The notes beneath the pieces are model-generated. The model was not told the DNA's origin. It saw only the letters and a list, made by a program, of their open reading frames with translations, and ran no database searches. Shown one piece after another: positions 25,158-32,658 of a stretch of DNA of 64,000 bases. How positions within the stretch are numbered: position 1 is the first letter of the stretch; every line of letters starts with the position of its first letter. A program made the translations under genes and the position numbers. This stretch comes from UBA2821 sp902763335 (GTDB lineage: Bacteria > Bacillota > Clostridia > Lachnospirales > Lachnospiraceae). Location: assembly GCA_052066835.1 (NCBI GenBank), contig JBQHRJ010000002.1; one strand, written 5' to 3'.

Positions 25158-25814
25158 CTAATTTGCTACTTTTACCATGCTGTGTCTTACCACTGTGTCT
25201 CTGTACATATAGCCTTTCTGAAGTTCCTCGGCAACTATGTTTTCTCCGAGTTCCTCATCTTCCACATGCATTACTGCATTATGGAAATTCGGATCAAATT
25301 CTGTTCCCACAGCTTCTATAGGTTTTACTCCTGCGTCCTCTAAAGCTTTCATCAGCTGTTTGTATATTTTGCTCATGCCATCTACAAACGGCTCATTCAT
25401 ATCTTCTTCCGGCACTGTTGCAAGACCTCTCTCAAAGTTATCAACTATAGGAAGAATCCTCTCAACTATATCCTTTGCACCAATCTCATACATTGCATTT
25501 TTTTCTTTTTCAGAACGTTTTCTGAAATTATCAAATTCTGCAAATGTTCTTTTATATTTATCGGTAAGCTCTTCTATAAGCTGGTCTTTCTTATCTTTCT
25601 TTTTGTCCTTCTTGAAAAAGGATTTCTTTTCACCCGAAGCATCATCTTCTTTCGTCTCTGCGTCTTCCACTGTGTCTTCCACTGTGTCTTCCACTGTGTC
25701 TTCCACTGTGTCTTCCGCTGTGTCTTCAGCATCTGTGATTTCTTCATCCACAGTTTCCTGTGTATTCTCATCCTTCAATTCTTCATCCGGAGTTACATTA
25801 TTGTTCTCAGCCAA
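25158..25814 (-). CDS. grpE: nucleotide exchange factor GrpE
   Basis: 218 residues. The C-terminal two-thirds is standard: a long helix (YKRTFAEFDNFRKRSEKEK) and a beta domain (GVKPIEAVGTEFDPNFHNAV, GYMYRDTVVRHSMVKVAN). The N-terminal ~70 residues are highly acidic and contain several copies of the tetrapeptide EDTV encoded by near-identical 12-base repeats. GrpE releases ADP from DnaK. It lies 41 bases after hrcA. Confidence 0.95.
   Translation of the reverse strand: MAENNNVTPDEELKDENTQETVDEEITDAEDTAEDTVEDTVEDTVEDTVEDAETKEDDASGEKKSFFKKDKKKDKKDQLIEELTDKYKRTFAEFDNFRKRSEKEKNAMYEIGAKDIVERILPIVDNFERGLATVPEEDMNEPFVDGMSKIYKQLMKALEDAGVKPIEAVGTEFDPNFHNAVMHVEDEELGENIVAEELQKGYMYRDTVVRHSMVKVAN
25662..25721 (-). 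repeat. 12-bp tandem repeat in grpE
   Basis: Five head-to-tail copies of GTCTTCCACTGT (plus-strand reading; the last has one change, G for A), encoding repeated Glu-Asp-Thr-Val/Ala. A sixth, diverged half copy follows. Because the unit is a multiple of three, gain or loss of copies would change only the length of the acidic tail. Confidence 0.9.
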
Positions 25815-25855
25815 TTTTACATGCCACCTTTCTCATCCGGTATACCGGCGTATTA

Positions 25856-26905
25856 TCATTCATTATTATTCTTGAACACTACGTCCAACTGTCCCTTTAC
25901 GGTCTTAAGACTCTCAACTACCTTTTCGTAATCCATTCTCTTAGGTCCGATAATTCCTATGGTTCCCTGAACACCATCCTCAATCTCATATGTCATAGTT
26001 ACTACGCTGCAGTCCTTCATATTCTGTACCGGAGTTTCATCTCCTATATACACCTGAATTCCCGTGTTTTCTTCACTGTTGTTTTCTGTTATGAGACTGA
26101 TAAGCTGCTGCTTCTCTTCCAGAACATTTATCAGCTCGCTCGCTCTGTTATTGTCACTCAGTTCAGGATACTTTAATATATTTGTCGTTCCGCTTGTATA
26201 TATCTTCATATCTTCGTCAGAACCGACAACCTCGGCAATTATCTCAAGAACACGTTTGACAAGTTCCATATGTTCTCCTGCCTGACCAGTAATCTTAGTT
26301 ATAATTCCAAGATTAATCTCTTCCATCGTCAGTCCGTTAAGCGTACTGTTAAATAATATATTAAGTTTCAATACGGTCTCAGCATCTATCTGCTTAGAAA
26401 GCTTTACGAGTTTGTTCTTTATAATATTTCCATCCAGAACCACCACACACAGTAAACTCATATCGTCTACCAATGATAACTGTAAAAACTTTATCCTCTT
26501 GGCAAATCTCGGTGCTGATATCATAGTCGCATAATTTGTATTATTTGCCAAAAGTTTCGCCGTATTCTGAAGAAGCTCTTCAACCTTCTCAACCTTTTCC
26601 GTAAGGAAATCTTTCATATCTGATATTTCCTGCTGCTGTTGTGAAATCTCATCTGCTTTCTCACGCATCATATCGTCAACATAGGTTCGGTAACCTTTAT
26701 CCGACGGTATTCTTCCTGCCGAGGTATGCGGCTGTAATATATATCCCATATCCTCAAGATCAGACATCTCATTTCTGATAGTTGCTGAGCTAAGATTCAA
26801 ATCTGTATACTTTGAAATCGTTCTGGAGCCAACCGGTTCGCCTGTCTCTAAGTAATTGCGGACGATAGCTTTGAGTATCTTAAGTTTTCTCTCATCCAGT
26901 TCCAT
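25856..26905 (-). CDS. hrcA: heat-inducible transcription repressor HrcA
   Basis: 349 residues from the ATG at 26905 (MELDERKLKILKAIVRNYLE), which has a GGTGG ribosome site and matches the family start; 11 upstream in-frame codons are less likely. An N-terminal winged helix (EPVGSRTISKYTDLNLSSAT) with YILQPHTSAGRIPSDKGYR is highly typical, followed by the GAF-like dimer domain. HrcA binds CIRCE and is stabilised by GroEL. One CIRCE lies in its own promoter region and a second in front of groESL, so both operons here form one regulon. Confidence 0.96.
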   Translation of the reverse strand: MELDERKLKILKAIVRNYLETGEPVGSRTISKYTDLNLSSATIRNEMSDLEDMGYILQPHTSAGRIPSDKGYRTYVDDMMREKADEISQQQQEISDMKDFLTEKVEKVEELLQNTAKLLANNTNYATMISAPRFAKRIKFLQLSLVDDMSLLCVVVLDGNIIKNKLVKLSKQIDAETVLKLNILFNSTLNGLTMEEINLGIITKITGQAGEHMELVKRVLEIIAEVVGSDEDMKIYTSGTTNILKYPELSDNNRASELINVLEEKQQLISLITENNSEENTGIQVYIGDETPVQNMKDCSVVTMTYEIEDGVQGTIGIIGPKRMDYEKVVESLKTVKGQLDVVFKNNNE

Positions 26906-26931
26906 TGAATCCCACCTTTGAATCTTTATTG

Positions 26932-26958
26932 TTAGCACTCACTCTTTTAGAGTGCTAA
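26932..26958 (-). promoter_or_regulatory. CIRCE operator upstream of hrcA
   Basis: TTAGCACTC, nine bases, GAGTGCTAA: a perfect CIRCE inverted repeat, the HrcA binding site. It sits between the hrcA promoter and the hrcA start codon. Confidence 0.97.
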
Positions 26959-26973
26959 TCACTTCATAAACAT

Positions 26974-27002
26974 AAGATAGCACTTTGTTTATTGTTTGTC
27001 AA
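26974..27002 (-). promoter_or_regulatory. sigma-A promoter of the hrcA-grpE-dnaK-dnaJ operon
   Basis: On the minus strand TTGACA (26997-27002), 17 bases and TATCTT (26974-26979), placing the start of transcription just before the CIRCE site. The -35 overlaps the -35 of a candidate promoter reading the other way into the YfhO island. Confidence 0.85.
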
Positions 27003-27020
27003 CTGATTTTATGATATAAT
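26992..27020 (+). promoter_or_regulatory. candidate promoter of the YfhO island
   Basis: TTGTTT, 17 bases and a consensus TATAAT on the plus strand. It is back to back with the hrcA promoter and would start a transcript of about 210 bases before the first intact YfhO gene. The sequence around the -10 (ATATAATTTTAC..AATTG) recurs upstream of the second YfhO gene. Confidence 0.55.
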
Positions 27021-27070
27021 TTTACTAATTTTACAATTGATAATTCTTAGAACGGAGAATAAATAATAAT

Positions 27071-27240
27071 ATGAAAAAGAAATTTAAAAACTTACCATTT
27101 TAGTTTCTAACGGAGAACATAATATAAAATTAAAATATATGACTCCCGGTCTTTTAACAGGTTGTATTATTTCCTTAACATCACTGATACTAATATTATA
27201 TATTTCATTTTCAAGAAAGAAACGAGGTTTATCTTTATGA
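27071..27240 (+). pseudogene. collapsed remnant of a third YfhO-family gene
   Basis: Starting at 27088 an open frame encodes LTILVSNGEHNIKLKYMTPG and continues through a hydrophobic segment (TGCIISLTSLILILYISF) to SRKKRGLSL and a TGA at 27238. It aligns with the C-terminal ends of both downstream YfhO proteins (IELKYKTPGATLGMIISL and INIKYFPKGLTIGLTIS). It is only the last ~50 codons of an ~850-codon gene. In front, in another frame, an ATG at 27071 after a GGAG encodes MKKKFKNLPF and stops; that could be the original N-terminus. A large internal deletion joining start and end is the simplest reading. The stop overlaps the start of the next gene as ATGA. Confidence 0.7.
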
Positions 27241-29723
27241 ATAAAATCAAACATTTTTTTAAAAAAAATTACATATATTTTCTATCTTTTTTTATCCCTC
27301 TAATAATTTTAATTATTATTTTTAAAGAAAGTCATATTTATCCTTTTGGAGATAACAGTTATCTTGACGGAGATTTGTATTCACAATACCTACCATTTCT
27401 TGAAGGATTTCGTGCAAAGCTAAAAAATATTGGTAGTCTCAATTATACATGGACTGTAGGATTAGGAACAAATTATCGTGCTATATATGCCTATTATCTT
27501 GCAAGTCCACTAAACTGGCTCGTTGCCTTTGTAGATTCTAAATATATTGTTGATATACCGGATATTTTAATTTTACTCAAGTTATCACTTTGTGGTGTGT
27601 CATTTTCTTATTTTCTTAGTAAACGCTACAAAGAAACAAATCTGTTAATACCGGCAATCTCCATTTGCTATGCTTTATCTGCATACATGTGTACATATTG
27701 TTTTAATATAATTTGGCTTGATTGTCTTGTATTATTTCCAGTCATTGTTCTTGGCATAGAGCAATTGTATAAAGAAAAAAAATATAAGCTTTATTTTTTC
27801 TCTTTATTTTTTGCAATTTTATCTAACTATTATATCGCAATAATTATCTGCATATTTTCCATCATATATTTCATATATATGATTATTTTTGATGAACACA
27901 GAAAAAAAGTAATCGAAATACTAGAACGTGTAAAACTTTTTATTATATATTCAACATTAGCCGGAACTGCAACTTTCATCGTAACATTGCCGGCTTTATA
28001 TGCATTATCCGGTTCATCATCAGGTGATATTTCCTTCCCGAAAACTTTAAAATTTTATAATTCATTTTTTGACATTCTGATAAGGTTTTTTATCAGAGCT
28101 CCCAAAACTGTTGATGATGATTTTCCAAACCTTTATTGTTCTGTTATCATATTACTCGTTTTCCCAATGTATTTATTTAATAAAAGTTTTTCACTTAAAA
28201 CAAAAATTAAAGATATTTCCCTAATTTTATTTATGTTACTCAGTTTCAATCTTAATGTACTTGACTATATATGGCATGGGTTACATTTTCCCAACTGTCT
28301 TGTTGCCCGAAATTCTTTTATATATATTTTTTTAGCATTGACTATTGCTTATAAAACTGTGGCAAATATTAAGAACATAAAAGGTCATTATTTTATAATG
28401 AGTGTTTTAATGGCAATCATCTACATATTAATAATATGGAAGTTCCAAATTAACAACCCTGATTCCACCGTGACATATAAAGATGTAATCACATATCTTT
28501 CAAGCTTTTTTGTAATCTGTTACACATGCATCTTTCTATTATTACGCGGACTGCACAGGCATTTTAATTTTATTTACTTTTTTCTCCTGCTTATAGTCTC
28601 ATATGAATTATACATGAATGCCGGTGCGTATATTGAAAGCACTCATACACGCTCAGCCCTAATTGATGACTATAATAAATCTTCGTCAATAATAAATACT
28701 ATAAAAGAACAGGATTCTCAATTCTATAGAATTGAAAAAATTGATTTTATCACATACAATGCAGGTAATCTGTTTAACTATAATAGTGCCTCTATATTTT
28801 CATCAACCGCAAATAAGAATGTAGTCAGCTTTTATAAGGCATTAGGATTGGAAACCAGTACAAACGTATATAATTATGCGGGAAATACTCCACTTACTGA
28901 TTCATTGTTTTCAATAAAATATATTATTGATAAGTCAACCGAATCCGGATATTCTAAAAATGAATGGACCTTTCCACTTGGCTTTATGATTGATAGTACT
29001 TTAGAAAGCAGCATAAACCAAAATGAACCTGATTCGTTTAATAATTTAAATAACATATATTCTATTCTAGCTAATGATACTAATAAAATGTTTAAACCGA
29101 TTCAGGTTCAAAAACATGCAAAAGAAAAAACGTTTACAGTAAATCAAAACGGGGATATTTATATAAAGTGCAGCATGTCACCATATTCTCTTAATGTAAT
29201 CATAACCAAACCGGATGGTTCAACAAACAGTAATACATTTACATATCTGATAGAAAGCCATATATCTTACCTCGGTTACTTAAATGCCGGAGATAAAGTT
29301 ACGATCAAAATATTAGATGATGACCCAAAATTTGACAACTATACAATCTATGCTTACTCTTATAATGATGACCTTATCAAAAATTGTTACAACAATCTGA
29401 AAAATGGTTTTCTGCACATAGATATTTACACAGATACAAATATTTCCGGAACTATTGATGCCGGTGATGGCGGAATGATGTTTACATCAATCCCTGCTGA
29501 CAATGGATGGACAGCCTATGTGGATGGTCAAAAAACAAATATTCATAAATTTAAAGATGCATTTATTTCACTTAAGCTCAGCAAAGGAAAACACTCGATA
29601 GAATTAAAATATAAAACTCCGGGGGCAACTTTAGGAATGATTATCTCTCTTATATCTGTAACATTGTTTATTTCACTTGAGATAATTAACCATAGGTGTT
29701 CTAAAATCATAGATTTTTCATAA
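27237..29723 (+). CDS. YfhO-family polytopic membrane protein (putative GT-C-type glycosyltransferase)
   Basis: 828 residues from ATG 27237, which follows ACGAGG by nine bases and overlaps the remnant's stop. About a dozen membrane helices occupy residues ~15-490, followed by an extracytoplasmic C-terminal region and a last helix. A conserved acidic loop after the first helix (FGDNSYLDGDLYSQYLPF) resembles the catalytic Asp loop of GT-C enzymes. The C-terminal FTSIPADNGWTAYVDGQKT is the YfhO signature. Bacillus YfhO glycosylates teichoic acid; the sugar and acceptor here are unknown. Codon use is strikingly AT-rich compared with the heat-shock genes on the left. It is paralogous to the next gene. 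Confidence 0.8.
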   Translation: MNKIKHFFKKNYIYFLSFFIPLIILIIIFKESHIYPFGDNSYLDGDLYSQYLPFLEGFRAKLKNIGSLNYTWTVGLGTNYRAIYAYYLASPLNWLVAFVDSKYIVDIPDILILLKLSLCGVSFSYFLSKRYKETNLLIPAISICYALSAYMCTYCFNIIWLDCLVLFPVIVLGIEQLYKEKKYKLYFFSLFFAILSNYYIAIIICIFSIIYFIYMIIFDEHRKKVIEILERVKLFIIYSTLAGTATFIVTLPALYALSGSSSGDISFPKTLKFYNSFFDILIRFFIRAPKTVDDDFPNLYCSVIILLVFPMYLFNKSFSLKTKIKDISLILFMLLSFNLNVLDYIWHGLHFPNCLVARNSFIYIFLALTIAYKTVANIKNIKGHYFIMSVLMAIIYILIIWKFQINNPDSTVTYKDVITYLSSFFVICYTCIFLLLRGLHRHFNFIYFFLLLIVSYELYMNAGAYIESTHTRSALIDDYNKSSSIINTIKEQDSQFYRIEKIDFITYNAGNLFNYNSASIFSSTANKNVVSFYKALGLETSTNVYNYAGNTPLTDSLFSIKYIIDKSTESGYSKNEWTFPLGFMIDSTLESSINQNEPDSFNNLNNIYSILANDTNKMFKPIQVQKHAKEKTFTVNQNGDIYIKCSMSPYSLNVIITKPDGSTNSNTFTYLIESHISYLGYLNAGDKVTIKILDDDPKFDNYTIYAYSYNDDLIKNCYNNLKNGFLHIDIYTDTNISGTIDAGDGGMMFTSIPADNGWTAYVDGQKTNIHKFKDAFISLKLSKGKHSIELKYKTPGATLGMIISLISVTLFISLEIINHRCSKIIDFS

Positions 29724-30022
29724 TTTCAACCTCAAATATCGACTGTGAAATTTTAGGGGCTTTATAAATTTTTAAAAAATAAAATGTCAAAGGCCCATTT
29801 TTATAATATAATTTTACAATTGTTATTTCTACTAATACAAAATGATTCAGAAATCTGCCTTTTTGCATCCTGCCATTCATAATTTCTTCTATGCCTAAAG
29901 GTACACATTGTTTAGAATTTTCCTATTATCACCTCTGGGCTAGTTATCGAAGCTATTATCGCAGGTGTATACTAAAACATTGATACTTATTTCAAATTTA
30001 AAAAGAAACGAGGATTTAGAAA
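29724..30022 (+). other. AT-rich spacer between the two YfhO genes
   Basis: 299 bases without a recognisable gene. A candidate promoter for the second YfhO gene is ATGTCA (29784-29789), 17 bases, TATAAT (29807-29812); the bases after its -10 resemble those upstream of the first gene, as expected after tandem duplication. An imperfect GGGGCTTT / AAAGGCCC pairing at about 29756-29795 could be a weak terminator. Near 29918-29976 a 19-codon hydrophobic stretch ends in a stop and may be debris of another reading frame, but I cannot assign it. Confidence 0.4.
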
Positions 30023-32611
30023 ATGAATACTAAAAAAAGCAATCATAAACTTTACTTTTTACTTTCAATTATTACACCTTTTCTTATATTATGTGTAATT
30101 TTTGCAATAAAACAAATAACACCTTTTGGTACAAAGACACTTCTATCTGGCGATTTGCTTGGACAATATACAAATTTTTACACAGAATTATGTAATAAAA
30201 TAAAAAGCAGTGACAGTCTGTTATTCTCATTTACACGCGGTTTAGGAATAGATTACATATCTGAAAGTAGTTATTACAATATTTCACCCGCGAATATTAT
30301 ATATATTTTTTTTAATGCTAGTAGTATGCCTACCGCAATAAGTCTCTCCGTAATAATTAAGTGTACATTAGCAAGTCTATGTATGTATACTTATCTAATA
30401 AAACACTACAAACACGAAATACATGCCAAAAATGAGAGTTGGCATTTGTTTTTTGTAGCTTTATCATGTTGCTATGCTCTATGTTCTTACTTTGTAAATT
30501 ATATAACCAACATTATATGGCTTGATTCATTTTTAATTTTCCCATTAATTATGCTTAGTTTAGAAATGCTTGTCAATAATTATAAACCATATATTTATAC
30601 TATAACTCTCTCTTTTTCAATTCTTGCAAATTTCTATATAGGATACATGATATGCTTATTTTGCATCATATATTTTATATTTTTGATTTTAACAACAAAC
30701 TATACCACTATTAATAATAAATTGAATTATATAAAGCAAAGATGTCTATCATTTTCATTATACTCATTCATCGCCGGTGGTATATGTAGTTTTATACTAT
30801 TACCGACAATTTATATTATTGCTTCATCAGATTCTGGTTCCATCGGATTTTATAAAAGCATAGGAACATACTATTCTTCAATTGAGTCATTTTTTAGACA
30901 AATGATGTCTGCAAACCCAACCTATTGGCATCACCCATATATATATTCAACCGTACTATCATTTTTATTCGTTCCAATTTTCTTTTTTTCCACTTCTATT
31001 CCATTAAATAAAAAAATTGGAAAAGGTTTATTGTATATAATAATGATTATTTCATTTCAAATAAATATTCTGGATTATATCTGGAACGGTTTTCACAGAG
31101 TAAACTGTTTTGCCGGAAGGCAATCTTTCGTATTTATTTTTATTGTTATAACAATGATAGCTGATTCTTTCATATATGGAAACGTAAAAAAGAACTTAAT
31201 TCTAATATTTTATCTACTTAATCTGTGCCTGTTTATTGCAATAAACATACATTTTGAATATTATGCAACCTTTAAGTGTATTATCAAAAACATATTATTA
31301 TTGACACTTTATCTTTTTTTATCGCTTTTACTTACCAAATCAAATACAAAGCACACAAGTGTTTGTTTAATTTCCATGTTAATTATTCTAGAATCAACAT
31401 GGAGTTCATTCGAATGCATAAATGATGGCATCACATATGATGACTATAAAAGCAATATTATAAATACTGAAAAAGCTCTATCTGGCATTAATGATATTTC
31501 ATTTTATCGTATAAAAAATGATATTAAAATCACCAAAAACACTTCTGCTTTATGCAATTACAATGGGATTTCCACATATTCTTCATTGACAAACTGCAAT
31601 CTTTCAGATTTTTTATATAAGATAGGATATAGTGTTTGCCTTAATGCCTTCGATGACTCATCATGGGAACCAGTCTTCTCCAGTATTTTAGGTACAAAAT
31701 ATATAATTTCCTCTCATGACTATACCCAAAATGATATCCTATCACATATTTATACTACTACTGCAAAACCATACAGTAAAAATATAACATCCGAAAAATT
31801 TGAAAAGCTTTATGTATATCAAAATAATTATTGTCTGCAACCAGCATTTTTAATTAACAATAAAGTCAAAGATTTCTCTTTTGAAAAAGTTGAAAATACC
31901 AACCCATTTGAATTTATAAATAATTTTTCTTACTCAATATCCGGAAATGCAATTTATGAACCCGTTACTATTTTCAACAATACAATACACGCAGAAAAAG
32001 GGGACATGTTATTTTTATATTCAAAAAGCAAATTTGAAAATCTACATTTTGATTCCTCTTATGGACATGAAAAATTATACAATAACATCCTCTCTGGTAT
32101 TATCTTAATACGCCCACAATACTCTGATGACTATATATATTATGTTCACTCAAGTCCACTTGGCGGTGATATAAAAGTTAAAGTCGAAAGCTATATGCAA
32201 AGCTCTGATATACATATATATAATACAAACAAGTATATAGCATATACATTAAACATTGAAAATTTCAAACAATTAATGTCCATTTTATCAGAAAATCAGC
32301 TAAATATAACTTCATATTGCAATGACAATATAAAAGGAACACTTGATGCAAATTATTCAGGAGTTGTAATGACATCTATCCCATACTCTAAGGGATGGTC
32401 TGTTTACGTAGATGGCCAAAAAGTAAAAACATATTCTATACATAATGCACTCCTCGCTTTTGATATAGACAAGGGAACTCATGCTATTAATATCAAATAC
32501 TTTCCTAAAGGACTAACTATAGGTTTAACAATTTCTATTTCTTGCGTTTTGCTATTTATTTTACTTATTATATACAATATACGAAAAAGCAGCCCGGCGA
32601 AATCCTACTAA
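30023..32611 (+). CDS. YfhO-family polytopic membrane protein, second paralogue
   Basis: 862 residues. Same plan as the gene at 27237: first helix, then an acidic loop (GTKTLLSGDLLGQYTNFY), about twelve more helices, a long extracytoplasmic part and a final helix, with the C-terminal signature MTSIPYSKGWSVYVDGQKV. Identity to the first paralogue is clear in motifs but low elsewhere, so the duplication is old. The ribosome site is AAACGAGG, nine bases before ATG, nearly identical to that of the first gene. Probably a membrane glycosyltransferase acting on cell-wall polymers or lipid-linked sugars outside the membrane; substrate unknown. AT-rich like its partner, which suggests common, possibly foreign, origin. 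Confidence 0.8.
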   Translation: MNTKKSNHKLYFLLSIITPFLILCVIFAIKQITPFGTKTLLSGDLLGQYTNFYTELCNKIKSSDSLLFSFTRGLGIDYISESSYYNISPANIIYIFFNASSMPTAISLSVIIKCTLASLCMYTYLIKHYKHEIHAKNESWHLFFVALSCCYALCSYFVNYITNIIWLDSFLIFPLIMLSLEMLVNNYKPYIYTITLSFSILANFYIGYMICLFCIIYFIFLILTTNYTTINNKLNYIKQRCLSFSLYSFIAGGICSFILLPTIYIIASSDSGSIGFYKSIGTYYSSIESFFRQMMSANPTYWHHPYIYSTVLSFLFVPIFFFSTSIPLNKKIGKGLLYIIMIISFQINILDYIWNGFHRVNCFAGRQSFVFIFIVITMIADSFIYGNVKKNLILIFYLLNLCLFIAINIHFEYYATFKCIIKNILLLTLYLFLSLLLTKSNTKHTSVCLISMLIILESTWSSFECINDGITYDDYKSNIINTEKALSGINDISFYRIKNDIKITKNTSALCNYNGISTYSSLTNCNLSDFLYKIGYSVCLNAFDDSSWEPVFSSILGTKYIISSHDYTQNDILSHIYTTTAKPYSKNITSEKFEKLYVYQNNYCLQPAFLINNKVKDFSFEKVENTNPFEFINNFSYSISGNAIYEPVTIFNNTIHAEKGDMLFLYSKSKFENLHFDSSYGHEKLYNNILSGIILIRPQYSDDYIYYVHSSPLGGDIKVKVESYMQSSDIHIYNTNKYIAYTLNIENFKQLMSILSENQLNITSYCNDNIKGTLDANYSGVVMTSIPYSKGWSVYVDGQKVKTYSIHNALLAFDIDKGTHAINIKYFPKGLTIGLTISISCVLLFILLIIYNIRKSSPAKSY

Positions 32612-32627
32612 TAGGATCCGCCAGGCT
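32591..32627 (-). terminator. terminator of the papain-like protease gene, overlapping the YfhO stop
   Basis: A long imperfect hairpin (AGCC, GGCG, ATCCTA and their complements around a CTAA loop) lies across the end of the second YfhO gene. On the minus strand it is followed by GCTTTTTCG, so it works best for the protease gene; on the plus strand there is no T run. Confidence 0.65.
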
Positions 32628-32658
32628 TAATTATCATATATCCAATTTACGTCCTTAC

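Noticed and set aside
27216..27240. alternative start of the first YfhO gene 25 codons upstream at 27162
   Set aside because: The extra codons lie in the remnant region, have no ribosome site, and the resulting N-terminus does not match the paralogue; ATG 27237 has ACGAGG at a good distance.
29756..29800. possible terminator after the first YfhO gene
   Set aside because: The pairing GGGGCTTT / AAAGGCCC has a mismatch and a loop of about 25 bases, with a poor T run. Mentioned in the spacer entry but not called as a terminator.
29714..29888. 55-codon minus-strand open frame between the YfhO genes
   Set aside because: AT-rich, no convincing ribosome site, overlaps the 3' end of the first YfhO gene and a likely promoter; most likely chance.
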